Both the position numbers and the translations under genes were made by a program. A stretch of DNA of 64,000 nt from CALMEC01 sp964628685 (GTDB lineage Bacteria > Actinomycetota > Thermoleophilia > Miltoncostaeales > Miltoncostaeaceae). Location: assembly GCA_964628685.1 (NCBI GenBank), contig CAZVNM010000002.1, positions 310,001 to 374,000 on the forward strand, read 5' to 3'. Under the pieces are notes generated by a model. The model was not told where the DNA came from. It ran no database searches and saw only the letters and a program-made list of their open reading frames with translations. Shown here piece after piece: positions 54,016 to 62,682 of the stretch. The number at the start of each line of letters is the position of its first letter. Positions within the stretch are counted from its first letter, which is position 1.

Positions 54016-54951
54016 TCAGCGCTCCCGGCGCCGCCTGCTCAGCTCGTCCAGCCGCTCGCGCTCCTCGGCGGTCAGGGAGTCCATGCCAGACTCCGAGATC
54101 TTGTCGAGCAGCGCGTCCATGGGATCGATCTCCTCGGGCTCCGGTTCGGGGTCCGGCGTCGCCACCGCGGGGGCCGTCCGGGACGCGGGTTCGGACCGCG
54201 GCAGGTCGGGCACCGCCTGCAGATGGGAGCGTTCACGCGCACGTCTGCGGCGCCTCTCGTCCCTGGCCCGCCGCCGTGCGGCCAGGTCGGGGGTCGGGAT
54301 CGCGGGGATCGCCGCCTGCGCCGACAGGTAGCCCATCGTCTTGGCGATCACGGCGGTCACCGCCGTCCCGATGACGAGGACCAGCAGGTGCACCCAGCGG
54401 CGGGCCGCGACCTCGCTGATCACGTTGATCGCGGCGATCACGACGCCCAGCACCCAGACGGGGATGCCGAAGAAGAACTGACCGTGCGGATGCTCGAGGC
54501 AGTAGAGGAAGAACAGGACCAGCGACAGGAGTCCCAGCTCGGTGAACGCCTGCTGCCGGTTGAGCAGCGTCCCCAGTGCCCATCCCGCCACGCCCATCAC
54601 CAGGATCGACGAGACGAACAGCCCGATCATGGGTGCGCGGCCCAGGGCGCGTTCGACGTCGGATCCGAACCACCAGAGGAAGAGCAGGGTGAGGGCGCTC
54701 CAGATGCTGAACGACAGCACCGAGAACGGCCAGGTGACGAGGCGCCACGCCTCCCCGCCGTTCACCGGATCCGGCCACAGCGCGAGGCTCGTCATGATCG
54801 GCTTGTCCGCCGGTTCGACGGCGTAGACGACGATCGAGACGATCCCGAGGAGGATCACGAAGACGGTGGTGGTCACCCCGACCCGCCCGATGCGGAACCA
54901 GGGGTCCCATGGGGCGCCGCGCACACCGCTCGTCCACCATCGATCCGCCAT
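54016..54951 (-). CDS. Rhomboid-like membrane protein with C-terminal DUF6576-type tail, probably non-proteolytic
   Basis: A 311-residue protein with about six or seven membrane helices. The WWFGSDVERALGR segment is typical of rhomboid-family proteins, but the catalytic GxSG is absent: helix four reads LVMGVAGWALG instead. A basic linker and the conserved tail MDALLDKISESGMDSLTAEERERLDELSRR end the protein. So it is a rhomboid homologue likely without protease activity. TACAAT lies exactly 7 nt before the ATG at 54951, fitting a leaderless transcript; an ATG at 54960 is the alternative. Confidence 0.75.
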   Translation of the reverse strand: MADRWWTSGVRGAPWDPWFRIGRVGVTTTVFVILLGIVSIVVYAVEPADKPIMTSLALWPDPVNGGEAWRLVTWPFSVLSFSIWSALTLLFLWWFGSDVERALGRAPMIGLFVSSILVMGVAGWALGTLLNRQQAFTELGLLSLVLFFLYCLEHPHGQFFFGIPVWVLGVVIAAINVISEVAARRWVHLLVLVIGTAVTAVIAKTMGYLSAQAAIPAIPTPDLAARRRARDERRRRRARERSHLQAVPDLPRSEPASRTAPAVATPDPEPEPEEIDPMDALLDKISESGMDSLTAEERERLDELSRRRRER

Positions 54952-54997
54952 GGCGGTCATTGTAGGCGGGCGGGCCCCCGCCGGACCGGCGTGGCGG

Positions 54998-56521
54998 TCA
55001 GCCCCCCGTGCCGATGATGGCCACAACCTGGACGCCGGCCGGCGCGTCCTCGAGGCTGCCGGCGTCGCTCAGCGGACCGAGCGTGCGGATGCCCAGGGTG
55101 TCGGCCACCGCCCGCGCCGCGTCCTCGGATCCGGCGGCGAAGAAGACCGCCGATCCGGTGGTGCGCCGTGGCGCGTTGCCGGCGGTCACCGCGACATACC
55201 CGGCGGCCTCCAGGCGGTCGGCGTTGCGGCGGGCCTCACCCTGCTTGCCGCTGCCGTTCAGCACGGCCGTCCACACCTCGGCGGGCGGCGTGCCCTTCGC
55301 CGCGGGCAGGGCGGTGCCGTCGGCCGCCCGTCGCCGGGTGAGGACGTCGAACCAGGTGTCGGGCAGCTCCAGCTCACGGCGCAGGTACGCCCCGGACATC
55401 CGCACCGACCCGAACGGCGCCACCCTCACGCGGGTCTCGAACACCCGCGGCGATTCGCCCCGCCGGGTGATCTCGATGCCGGTGACCGGCGCCCGCAGGC
55501 CCAGCCGCTCGTCGAGTTCGTCGCTCGAGAAGGTGGGGATCACCCCCCAGCGGTGGAGGGGCGCATCCACGTCGTACGGGTCCTCCACACTCGCCAGGTA
55601 GGGGCGGGACTTCGCGACCGGGAACATGACGTCGCCGGACTCCGTGTGGCCACCGGACGACGACGAGTAGAACGCGGTGATGAGGTCGCCGTGGTAGGTG
55701 ACGACCCTGCCCGCGGTGTCGGTGACCGCCCGGTCGGTGCGCGGGTCCTCGTCGTTGACCCCGCCGTAGACCTGGGAGCGCGTGTCGTCGTAGAGGTCGA
55801 ACGGGCGAGACGGGGCGCGGTTGGCGAGCGCGTAGGTGCGCGCCACGATGGCCTGCGCCTTGAGCGCCTCGAATGCGTCGGTCGCCCATTCGGGCGACAT
55901 CTCCCGCGAGATGACGCTCCGCACATAGGCCTCCACGGGAACCTCGTTGACGACGTCGAGGCCCTCCGTCTCACCGGGCGTCACACGGACGGTGCCGCGG
56001 TAGCGGCGGTCGCCGACGGCGATGGGCGACGGGGCGTTGAAGGACGTCTCGGCGCCCACCCCCGGCACCGCCGCGCCGTCCGGCCCGGTCACCGCCAGGC
56101 CGTCACCGTCACGTCGGACGGTGACCGTGCCCGGCTGCACCAGGTGAGGACCCCGGTCGGTCGACGCGATCCAGCGCACGTCGCTTCGCAGGGTGGTCTC
56201 CTCGACCCCCTCCTCGATCAGCACGCGCACTTGCTCGGCGTGTCCGTCGGCGATCTCGACGCCGCGGTAGTAGTGGGCGATGATCCGCTCGGCGGTGAGC
56301 CCCTGCCGCGCCGCACCACGCGCCCCCCACTGCGACATGCCGACGCCGTGGCCGAAGCCGCGGCCGGGCAGCAGGAAGACCCGTTCACCCGGTGACGGCG
56401 GGGCCGGATCGCTGCGCGCGACGAGCGCCGACGCAACCACCGCGATCGCCGCGACGGCGATGACGGCCACCGTCCCCCGCGGTGCGGACTCCCGGCGCCG
56501 CGGTGTGCTCGACTCGGGCAT
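54998..56521 (-). CDS. SpoIID/LytB-domain protein with C-terminal LytR_C domain
   Basis: A 507-residue exported protein. An N-terminal membrane anchor (VAVIAVAAIAVVASALVA) leads into a SpoIID-like region: GRGFGHGVGMSQWGARG near the start, then VNEVPVEAYVRSVISREMSPEWATDAFEALKAQAIVARTYAL, including the catalytic Glu (SREM). The final 90 residues (VWTAVLNGSGKQGEARRNADRLEAAGY) are a LytR_C domain. SpoIID is a lytic transglycosylase on peptidoglycan stripped of stem peptides, complementary to the nearby amidase. TACGGT lies 6 nt before the ATG. Confidence 0.88.
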   Translation of the reverse strand: MPESSTPRRRESAPRGTVAVIAVAAIAVVASALVARSDPAPPSPGERVFLLPGRGFGHGVGMSQWGARGAARQGLTAERIIAHYYRGVEIADGHAEQVRVLIEEGVEETTLRSDVRWIASTDRGPHLVQPGTVTVRRDGDGLAVTGPDGAAVPGVGAETSFNAPSPIAVGDRRYRGTVRVTPGETEGLDVVNEVPVEAYVRSVISREMSPEWATDAFEALKAQAIVARTYALANRAPSRPFDLYDDTRSQVYGGVNDEDPRTDRAVTDTAGRVVTYHGDLITAFYSSSSGGHTESGDVMFPVAKSRPYLASVEDPYDVDAPLHRWGVIPTFSSDELDERLGLRAPVTGIEITRRGESPRVFETRVRVAPFGSVRMSGAYLRRELELPDTWFDVLTRRRAADGTALPAAKGTPPAEVWTAVLNGSGKQGEARRNADRLEAAGYVAVTAGNAPRRTTGSAVFFAAGSEDAARAVADTLGIRTLGPLSDAGSLEDAPAGVQVVAIIGTGG

Positions 56522-56583
56522 GCGGGCACCGTATCGGCGACCTCGGCGGTCCGTCCGCACGACGGGTCTACCATCGGTCTTCC

Positions 56584-58482
56584 GTGTCGTACGACGCCCT
56601 TCAGCTCGAGCTCCCGCTGCCCGGTGCACAACCGGGGAGCGAACACCAGACCACCCTGGCCGACCGTCTGTGCGATCTGTTGGTTCGCCGCGGCCGGCCG
56701 CTCGAGGTGGGGCACGTGGTCGCACAGATCCTGCGCGTCAAGGGCTGCCCGCAGCGGCTGCAGCGGATCCTCGTGGCCGAGATCGTCGACGGCGACTCGC
56801 GTCTGGCGTGGCGGGGCCGCGACCTCGTGGGGCTCGCACCGCCCGGGTGGGCGTCGCTGCCGCTGCGCGAGGCGTCCTATTGCGTCGTCGACCTCGAGAC
56901 CACCGGCGGGGTGCCCGGGCGGTCCAAGATCACCGAGATCGGTGCGGTGCGCGTGCGCGGCGGCGTCGTGGAGGACCGCTTCCACACCCTGGTGGACCCG
57001 GGGCACGAGATCCCGACGCCGATCATCCGCATCACCGGCATCACCAACGACATGCTGGTGGGCCAGCCGCGCATCGAGGAGGTGATCGAGCGGTTCGCCG
57101 CATTCGTCGGCGACGACGTGATGGTCGCCCACAACGCCCCGTTCGACCTGCGCTTTCTCAACTACGAGCGCCACCGCATCTCGACCCGCTACTTCACCCA
57201 GCCGTGGCTTGACACCCTGGTGATGGCCAGGCGCCTGCTTCGCCGCCGCGTGCCGCGGTTCAACCTGGCGACGCTCGCCGAGTGGGCCGACACGTCGGTG
57301 CGGCCGGTCCACCGCGCCCTGGCCGACGCCGAGGCGACCGCCGAGGTGCTCACCCGGCTGCTCGACCTGCTGGTGGACCGCGGCGTGACGACACTGGAGC
57401 GGGCGGTCACCTTCGGACAGACCGGGGGCGCGCGGTATGCGCACAAGCTGGCGCTGGCGGACGGCCTGCCGCAGCGCGCCGGCGTCTACATCATGCGCGA
57501 CCGCGGCGGGTCGCCCCTGTACGTCGGCAAGGCACGCAACATCCGTCGTCGCGTGCGCTCGTACTTCGGTCCGCAGGGCCGTCACAGCCCGCTCGTGGCG
57601 CGTGCGCTCGAGGCCGTGACCGTCATCGACCACGAGGAGACCGGCTCCGAGCTGGGCGCCCTGCTGCGCGAGGCGCGGCTCATCCAGGACCTGAGCCCAC
57701 CGTGCAACAGCCGCGGCCGCCGGGTGTCCACCCGGTACATCAAGCTGACCGGCGGGGACGCGCCGCGCCTGTCGATCGTCGCCGACGTCGGCCGCGACGG
57801 CGCGGCGTACCACGGGCCGGTGCGGTCGGACCGGGTGGTGCGGACCGCGGTGGCGATGCTGGAGCGCATGTTCCCGCTGCGTCGGACCGGCCCCCCGGCC
57901 GCGCAGGGCGTGCTCCTTCCCGAGGGCGGCGACGTCCCCCGGGCCGATCCGACCGCCCCGGCCCGCCATGCCCAGGCGATCGCACGGTTGCTGACGGCGG
58001 ACTGGGCGGAGGCCGGTGGCATCGTCGCCGAACGCGTCGCGCTCGACCCGCTGCTCGTGGCCGACGAGGAGGGACGCGAGGGGCTCGCGGCGGTGCTGGC
58101 GCTCCTGGGGGCGCTCGGGCGCAGTCGCGCCGCGTCCGAGACCCACGGTGTGGTGGTGGAGGAGGACGGTGACCGGGTCCACGTGACGCTCGTGGCGTGG
58201 GGGCGGGTGGTCGCCACGCTGGACGACACGCCCGACGAGCGCGAGCTGCGCGACGCGCTCACCCGTCTGCGGGAGCGGTGCGGCCGGGCCGCCGGCGACC
58301 GCGACCCGGCCGGTGTCGTGGAGGCCGTCATCCTCCACGAATGGTTTCGCGGCAGGGCCGACCAGCCCGGTGTCATGCCGCTGCGTGCGGACTTCCGCGT
58401 CGCCGCGACACTGGGCCACGTGCTGTCGGTCGTCGCCGGCATGCGCACCGACGGCGACGACCCGCTCTGGGATGCCGCGTAG
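56584..58482 (+). CDS. DEDD exonuclease fused to a GIY-YIG (UvrC-like) endonuclease domain
   Basis: A 632-residue DNA-processing protein. Residues about 10-90 are a helical N-terminal domain. A DnaQ-like exonuclease (about 95-270) has DLETTG (D, E), HNAPFDLRFL and HRALADAEAT as Exo I to III. Next, a GIY-YIG domain (about 300-380) starts RAGVYIMRDRGGSPLYVGKARNIRRRVRSYF. The C-terminal 250 residues are a domain of unknown role. The organisation is known in actinobacteria as a putative repair factor. It overlaps the start of the mutY-like gene by 11 nt. GTG at 56584 lies 9 nt after TACCAT. Confidence 0.9.
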   Translation: MSYDALQLELPLPGAQPGSEHQTTLADRLCDLLVRRGRPLEVGHVVAQILRVKGCPQRLQRILVAEIVDGDSRLAWRGRDLVGLAPPGWASLPLREASYCVVDLETTGGVPGRSKITEIGAVRVRGGVVEDRFHTLVDPGHEIPTPIIRITGITNDMLVGQPRIEEVIERFAAFVGDDVMVAHNAPFDLRFLNYERHRISTRYFTQPWLDTLVMARRLLRRRVPRFNLATLAEWADTSVRPVHRALADAEATAEVLTRLLDLLVDRGVTTLERAVTFGQTGGARYAHKLALADGLPQRAGVYIMRDRGGSPLYVGKARNIRRRVRSYFGPQGRHSPLVARALEAVTVIDHEETGSELGALLREARLIQDLSPPCNSRGRRVSTRYIKLTGGDAPRLSIVADVGRDGAAYHGPVRSDRVVRTAVAMLERMFPLRRTGPPAAQGVLLPEGGDVPRADPTAPARHAQAIARLLTADWAEAGGIVAERVALDPLLVADEEGREGLAAVLALLGALGRSRAASETHGVVVEEDGDRVHVTLVAWGRVVATLDDTPDERELRDALTRLRERCGRAAGDRDPAGVVEAVILHEWFRGRADQPGVMPLRADFRVAATLGHVLSVVAGMRTDGDDPLWDAA

Positions 58483-59266
58483 CGGGATCGACCCGGTCGT
58501 CGGCCGCCTGCTGGACTGGTTCGCCCGCGAGGGTGCGGACCTCCCCTGGCGGACGACGCGCGACCGCTACGCGATCCTGGTGGCCGAGACGATGCTGCAG
58601 GCCACCCAGGTGGCACGGGTGGTGCCGTACTACCTGCGCTGGCTGGACCGCTGGCCGACCGCGGGTGCGCTGGCCGGGTCCCCGCTGGGCGACGTGCTGG
58701 CGGCGTGGCACGGACTGGGCTATCCGCGGCGGGCACGCAACCTGCACGCCGCGGCCGGCGTCGTCGCGGTGGACGGATGGCCCGAGCGTCTGGAGGACCT
58801 CCCCGGGGTGGGGCCGTACACGGCGGCGGCCATCGCCTGCTTCGCCGACGAACGCGACGTGCTGCCGGTCGACGTGAACGTGCGGCGCGTGGTGGCACGG
58901 CGCTTTCCCGACGGGTGGCCGGGTGCCCCCGGCTTCGGATGGCATGCGGGGCAGGCGCTCATGGATCTGGGCCGCGAGGTGTGCACCGCCCGCGCCCCGC
59001 GGTGCGACGCCTGCCCGCTGCGGACGGGGTGTCCGGCCGCGGACCTGGGGGTCGTGGACGAGGTCACCCCGCCGGGCCGGCGCCAGTCCCGGTACGAGGG
59101 ATCCATGCGACAGCGCCGCGGCGTCCTTCTGGGTGCGCTCGCCCGGGACGGTCGCGTGCGGATGGCGACGGATCCCGATGCGGCGGCCAGCCTGGTCGCC
59201 GACGGCCTCGCCCGGGCGGGGCGAACGTACTTGCTGCCGGTCCGCGACCCCTCCGCCGCACGCTAG
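58472..59266 (+). CDS. MutY-type A/G-specific adenine glycosylase, short form without the C-terminal NUDIX-like domain
   Basis: A 264-residue base-excision glycosylase. The catalytic Glu is in AETMLQATQV, the helix-hairpin-helix is LPGVGPYTAAAIACFA with Asp in VDVNVRRV, and the Fe-S cluster Cys spacing C-x6-C-x2-C-x5-C is seen in CTARAPRCDACPLRTGC. Classic MutY is about 350 residues and has a C-terminal domain that reads 8-oxoG; here only about 40 residues remain after the cluster. It should remove adenine opposite oxidised guanine. It is translationally coupled to the DEDD/GIY-YIG gene. Confidence 0.88.
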   Translation: MPRSGIDPVVGRLLDWFAREGADLPWRTTRDRYAILVAETMLQATQVARVVPYYLRWLDRWPTAGALAGSPLGDVLAAWHGLGYPRRARNLHAAAGVVAVDGWPERLEDLPGVGPYTAAAIACFADERDVLPVDVNVRRVVARRFPDGWPGAPGFGWHAGQALMDLGREVCTARAPRCDACPLRTGCPAADLGVVDEVTPPGRRQSRYEGSMRQRRGVLLGALARDGRVRMATDPDAAASLVADGLARAGRTYLLPVRDPSAAR

Positions 59267-59296
59267 AATCGGCGATCCTGATCACGGAGGTGCTGG

Positions 59297-59494
59297 GTGG
59301 CGAAGTCAAAGAAGGAACGGCGAAGCAGCATTCGCCACATGCAGGGCGGGGGCGGGGGCGGGGGCGATGATGCCTTCGCGATCCTCGACGCCCTCGACCG
59401 CGCGGAGCGCGAAGCATCGTCGGCAGACACGCTCCACGAGCGGGACGAGGACGACGATGAGGGTGAGGATCCCGAGGAGGACCTGACCCGGTAG
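59297..59494 (+). CDS. Small acidic, glycine-stretch protein
   Basis: A 65-residue protein with a basic start (AKSKKERRSSIRHM), seven consecutive Gly and an acidic tail (RDEDDDEGEDPEEDLT in part). The GTG at 59297 has GGAGG upstream, and TAGAAT at 59264-59269 may be the -10. It has no recognisable family. The clear ribosome site and start suggest it is real. Confidence 0.55.
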   Translation: MAKSKKERRSSIRHMQGGGGGGGDDAFAILDALDRAEREASSADTLHERDEDDDEGEDPEEDLTR

Positions 59495-59503
59495 TGACGT
59501 CCG

Positions 59504-59533
59504 CCGTGGGCCGCCCGACCGGGCGGCCCACGG
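59504..59533. terminator. 30-bp near-perfect inverted repeat, bidirectional terminator
   Basis: A 14-bp stem (59504-59517 with 59520-59533) surrounds two bases. It is the only element between the small acidic gene (ends 59494) and the convergent toroid gene (ends 59548). Confidence 0.7.
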
Positions 59534-59547
59534 ACTGACTCGGCGGG

Positions 59548-60408
59548 TCAGCGGGGCGGTGCGGCCAGCGTGCGGCCCGCCAGGGCCAGCGACGCATCGG
59601 CCGTCGCGAGCACCCGGCTCTCCCGGATGGTCCGGGTGAACCGGAATCCACCGTCGCGCTCCTGGAGGGCGCGCAGCTGACGGACCGTGGCGGGCGCGGG
59701 ACGGCGCCCCATGGCACGCAGCGCACGGACGACGAGGGCCGTCGAGTTGGCCTCCGTCGGACCGCCGCGGCCGGTGATGGCGTAGCCGCCCGAACGGTTG
59801 CGCTGGGCGACCATCCACGCGGTGGCCTGCACCAGCATCGGGTCGCGCGGTGAGACGCCCGCGGCCCGTGCCGCCTCGATGGTGATGGCCGTGGCCGACA
59901 CGTCGTCACGCACGCGCGGGTTGAGGGAATGCCCCCAGCCGCCGGCCCCTCGGGTGCGCCGCAGCGCGGTGATCGCAGCCGCCGGCACAGGCTCACGCGC
60001 GGCGCGCAGCGCGAGGATGGCGTACGCCTGATCGTACGTCGTGGTGCCGTAACGACCGTCCCCGTAGCCGGCGCGGATGCGCGCCACGTAGTTGACACCG
60101 CCGAGGCGCCGCGGGTTCACACCCGCCGCCGTCGCGGCGAGCACGATCTTGCCCGCCGCTCCGGGGTTGCCGGCGTACCCCGCCGCCCGCGGGGTGAGGG
60201 TTCGCAGCCGGCCGCGAAGCGACGCCTTGGACGCACCCACGGCGGCCATCGAGACGATCGTGTCGGCCTGCTGGCCCGGTGCCATGTTCTGCTGCCGCGC
60301 CATCCAGAGCGCCCCGGTGCGGGCCGCCTGCGCGTCGGTGGCCGCGTTCGCCGCCACCGGCGTCGCGACGAGGCATGCCGCCGCCAGCGTGAGTGCGAGG
60401 CGCCTCAT
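59548..60408 (-). CDS. Secreted alpha/alpha-toroid (prenyltransferase/squalene-oxidase repeat) protein
   Basis: A 286-residue secreted protein. The signal peptide ends around ANAATDA. The mature part is helical with repeats like TYDQAYAILALRAAREPV, GGWGHSLNPRVRDDVSATAITIEAARAAGV and GGYAITGRGGPTEANSTALVVRALRA, the pattern of prenyltransferase/squalene-oxidase repeats that form an alpha6/alpha6 barrel. Its ATG overlaps the stop of the DUF4430 gene (ATGA). Transcobalamin has exactly this barrel plus a DUF4430-like beta domain; with the cobalamin riboswitch upstream, the pair probably binds B12. Confidence 0.82.
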   Translation of the reverse strand: MRRLALTLAAACLVATPVAANAATDAQAARTGALWMARQQNMAPGQQADTIVSMAAVGASKASLRGRLRTLTPRAAGYAGNPGAAGKIVLAATAAGVNPRRLGGVNYVARIRAGYGDGRYGTTTYDQAYAILALRAAREPVPAAAITALRRTRGAGGWGHSLNPRVRDDVSATAITIEAARAAGVSPRDPMLVQATAWMVAQRNRSGGYAITGRGGPTEANSTALVVRALRAMGRRPAPATVRQLRALQERDGGFRFTRTIRESRVLATADASLALAGRTLAAPPR

Positions 60409-61619
60409 CGCGTCACCGTCCTGCGCACGACGTTGAACGAGATCGTGTTGATCGTGTTCATGGTCCGCGTCTCACGGTTGCCGGCGCCGTCGGTGGCCCG
60501 TGAGAGCACCAGGTACTTGCCGGGGGTGAGCGGGCGGCGGGTCGGGAGGATCCAGCGGTCACCGCTGGAGCGCGCGGTCACGAAGCGGGGGGTGCGGCAG
60601 GCGCGGACCGCGCCGAAGGCACCGCGCGGGCCCATGTAGCGGCACTGCGTGCCCACCCGGCGGGCGACCGCCACCTCCACCCGGCTGATGTCGGAGCGGT
60701 CGGCGCCGGTGCGGCCGACGATCGCGATGACACGGGTGTAACGGCGACCCGAGATCTGCGAGGTGATCTGGCTGCCGGGGGCGACCGTGTCGGCGAGGAT
60801 GCCCGTCGGCGGAGCCGGAGCCGGGGCGGGGGGTGTCGATGGCGACGTCGGCGCTGACGGCTTCTGTGCGGCCGGCAGGTCGCAGACGGTCGGGTCGTCG
60901 GTGTAGGAGCAGACCGCGCGTGCCGGGCTCCGCACCTCACCGGTGCGGTTCGCCACGACCGGCTGCACGCCCGATCCGACGGCGCGGAACGTCACGCGGC
61001 CGTCGGCACCGGCGGTCGCCTGCTGGCCGCCATAGGTGACGACCGCGCCGGCAGCCGGTGCGGGGCCGACCGTCGGGGCGGCGTTCGGGTCGTGGCTGTG
61101 GACCGCGACCGTGAACGGCGTGCCCTGCGCGAAGCGATCGCCGGACACCTCGATGTCCAGTTCACGTGCGTTGAAGTCGCTCGTGAACGCCCACACCACG
61201 CTGTCGTTCGGCTTCAGGATGACGGCGTCCTGCCCGACCTGGGCGCTCCTGTGGTTGACCGTGAGACGCCAGGACGGGGAGTACGACGCCGGCATGGCGT
61301 CCTGGCCGATGCGTGTGACGAACGACGACGGTCCCCCGAAGTTGAACACCTGGAACTCGTACGGCAGGCCGAAGTGCGTGATGGCCTGGCCCACCTGCGC
61401 GGTCGCGCTGTTGGTGGGCACCGTGATGGTGTCGCCGTCGGCGGTGTCGCGCACCGTGACCGTGGCGCCGGCGGTGTCGTCGACGGTCACGGCCGTCTGG
61501 GGGATGATCGTCGACGATCCGCCCTCCACCCGCAGGGTGGTCTGGACGGGGGCGGCGTACGCGAGTGCGGGCGCACACGCCAACGCGGCGGCTGCGCCGA
61601 TGACACGGCGGATTCTCAT
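60405..61619 (-). CDS. Secreted DUF4430-domain protein, likely B12-binding partner
   Basis: A 404-residue exported protein with a signal peptide ending in LAYAAPV. An N-terminal DUF4430-like domain (about 25-160) has the SWRLTVNHRSAQVGQDAVILKPNDSVVWAF segment, equivalent to the W-x-VNG and GD-x-W motifs of the family. A middle Ig-like part, a Pro-rich linker near 265-285 and a C-terminal beta domain (VAPGSQITSQISGRRYTR) follow. DUF4430 is the beta-domain fold of transcobalamin/intrinsic factor. The ATG has AGAGGAG 7 nt upstream and a cobalamin riboswitch ahead. It is translationally coupled to the toroid gene. Confidence 0.82.
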   Translation of the reverse strand: MRIRRVIGAAAALACAPALAYAAPVQTTLRVEGGSSTIIPQTAVTVDDTAGATVTVRDTADGDTITVPTNSATAQVGQAITHFGLPYEFQVFNFGGPSSFVTRIGQDAMPASYSPSWRLTVNHRSAQVGQDAVILKPNDSVVWAFTSDFNARELDIEVSGDRFAQGTPFTVAVHSHDPNAAPTVGPAPAAGAVVTYGGQQATAGADGRVTFRAVGSGVQPVVANRTGEVRSPARAVCSYTDDPTVCDLPAAQKPSAPTSPSTPPAPAPAPPTGILADTVAPGSQITSQISGRRYTRVIAIVGRTGADRSDISRVEVAVARRVGTQCRYMGPRGAFGAVRACRTPRFVTARSSGDRWILPTRRPLTPGKYLVLSRATDGAGNRETRTMNTINTISFNVVRRTVTR

Positions 61620-61637
61620 GCTCTGGCTCCTCTTTCG

Positions 61638-61657
61638 CGGAGGTGATCGGAGGTGAT
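61638..61657 (-). repeat. Tandem 10-bp repeat in the riboswitch expression platform
   Basis: CGGAGGTGAT occurs twice end to end (61638-61647 and 61648-61657). On the mRNA the copies read ATCACCTCCG, which is complementary to Shine-Dalgarno sequence and lies just before AGAGGAG (complement of 61627-61633), the ribosome site of the DUF4430 gene. Pairing would hide the ribosome site. Confidence 0.6.
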
Positions 61658-61669
61658 CGTTGTCGTCGC

Positions 61670-61830
61670 CGGTCGGAGGAGATCTCCTGGCTTCCCGATC
61701 GTCACGTGCTCCGCGCCTTCCCACGACCCCAAGGGGTCCCAGTGGCCGGCTCTTCGCCCGGCGGACCACGCTCCCGGGTCACAGTGGCGCGACCGCGCCG
61801 GTCTCACACCGGCTTCCCTCGCACCGACCG
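61670..61830 (-). ncRNA. Cobalamin riboswitch
   Basis: On the minus strand this region shows the conserved cobalamin-aptamer blocks in order. CGGTCGG at the 5' end pairs perfectly with CCGACCG at the 3' end (complements of 61824-61830 and 61670-61676), giving P1. Between them come GGGAAGCCGGTG, GCGCCACTGTGA, and GGGAAGCCAGGAGATC, the last lying near the 3' end as the B12-box neighbourhood. It is followed by a Shine-Dalgarno-masking repeat and the DUF4430 gene, so adenosylcobalamin should shut off translation of the downstream pair. Confidence 0.9.
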
Positions 61831-61932
61831 AAAGCAGCGTGAGTGTACCCACGCCGGGGGCCGCGTGCGGCGACGGATGTCACCGCCGACGGGTGGGGGT
61901 CGTCGCGTGCGGGACGGCTACCATGCCGTGGA

Positions 61933-62682
61933 ATGCAGGAGGCATCCACACGTCCCCAGCCGGCCCCTGGCCGGTTCGTCCTCGCCATGCTCGGCGTCAT
62001 GCTCCTGGGCCTCGGCCTCGATCACTGGGCGACCCTGGGCTGGCAGTACGTGCTGTCGGTGTGCACGTGGATCATCCTCATCATCTGCTGCATCCCGCTC
62101 ACGCGGGAGGAGCGGGCGCGCACCGCGGTGGTGATCGTCGTCGCGACGATCGGCGAGATCATCGGCTCGGTCATCTGGGGGATCTACGACTACCGGCTGG
62201 GCAACCTGCCGATGTTCGTGCCTCCGGGCCATGGCATCGTCTACCTGGCCGGCTGGCGACTCAGCCAGACGAGCTTCGCGGTGCGTCGGCGTCGTGCGTT
62301 CATCGGGCTGGCGCTCGCCGGCATCTGGACGTGGGGGCTCCTCGGGCTCTCCGGGGTGCTGGGCCGCCACGACGTGATGGGCGCGGTCGGGTGCGCGGTC
62401 GTCACCGCCTTCATCCTGCGCGGGCGCGGCGCGGCGATCTATTCGGGCGTCTTCTTCGCCGTGGCCGCCCTCGAGATCTACGGCACCGCGATCGGCACCT
62501 GGTACTGGAATCCCGAGATCCCCGGACTCGGCATCCCCAACGGCAACCCGCCCAGCGGCGCGGTGAGCGGCTACGTCATGTTCGACATCGCCGCCCTCAC
62601 CTTCGGCGCCGGGCTGCTGCGGCTGTGGCAGCGGCTGCGGGGGAGGGGAACCGTGCCCGTCGAGGCCGAGCAGACCACGTGA
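61933..62682 (+). CDS. Polytopic membrane protein, function unknown
   Basis: A 249-residue protein with about seven hydrophobic segments (VLAMLGVMLLGLGLDHWATLG, VCTWIILIICCIPL, VVIVVATIGEIIGSVIWGIYDY and others) and a PPGHGIVYLAGW turn. I do not recognise a family. TACCAT ends 8 nt before the ATG, so leaderless or near-leaderless. Its stop overlaps the GTG of the CtaG gene (GTGA), which suggests a linked role in respiratory membrane assembly; that is inference. Confidence 0.6.
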   Translation: MQEASTRPQPAPGRFVLAMLGVMLLGLGLDHWATLGWQYVLSVCTWIILIICCIPLTREERARTAVVIVVATIGEIIGSVIWGIYDYRLGNLPMFVPPGHGIVYLAGWRLSQTSFAVRRRRAFIGLALAGIWTWGLLGLSGVLGRHDVMGAVGCAVVTAFILRGRGAAIYSGVFFAVAALEIYGTAIGTWYWNPEIPGLGIPNGNPPSGAVSGYVMFDIAALTFGAGLLRLWQRLRGRGTVPVEAEQTT

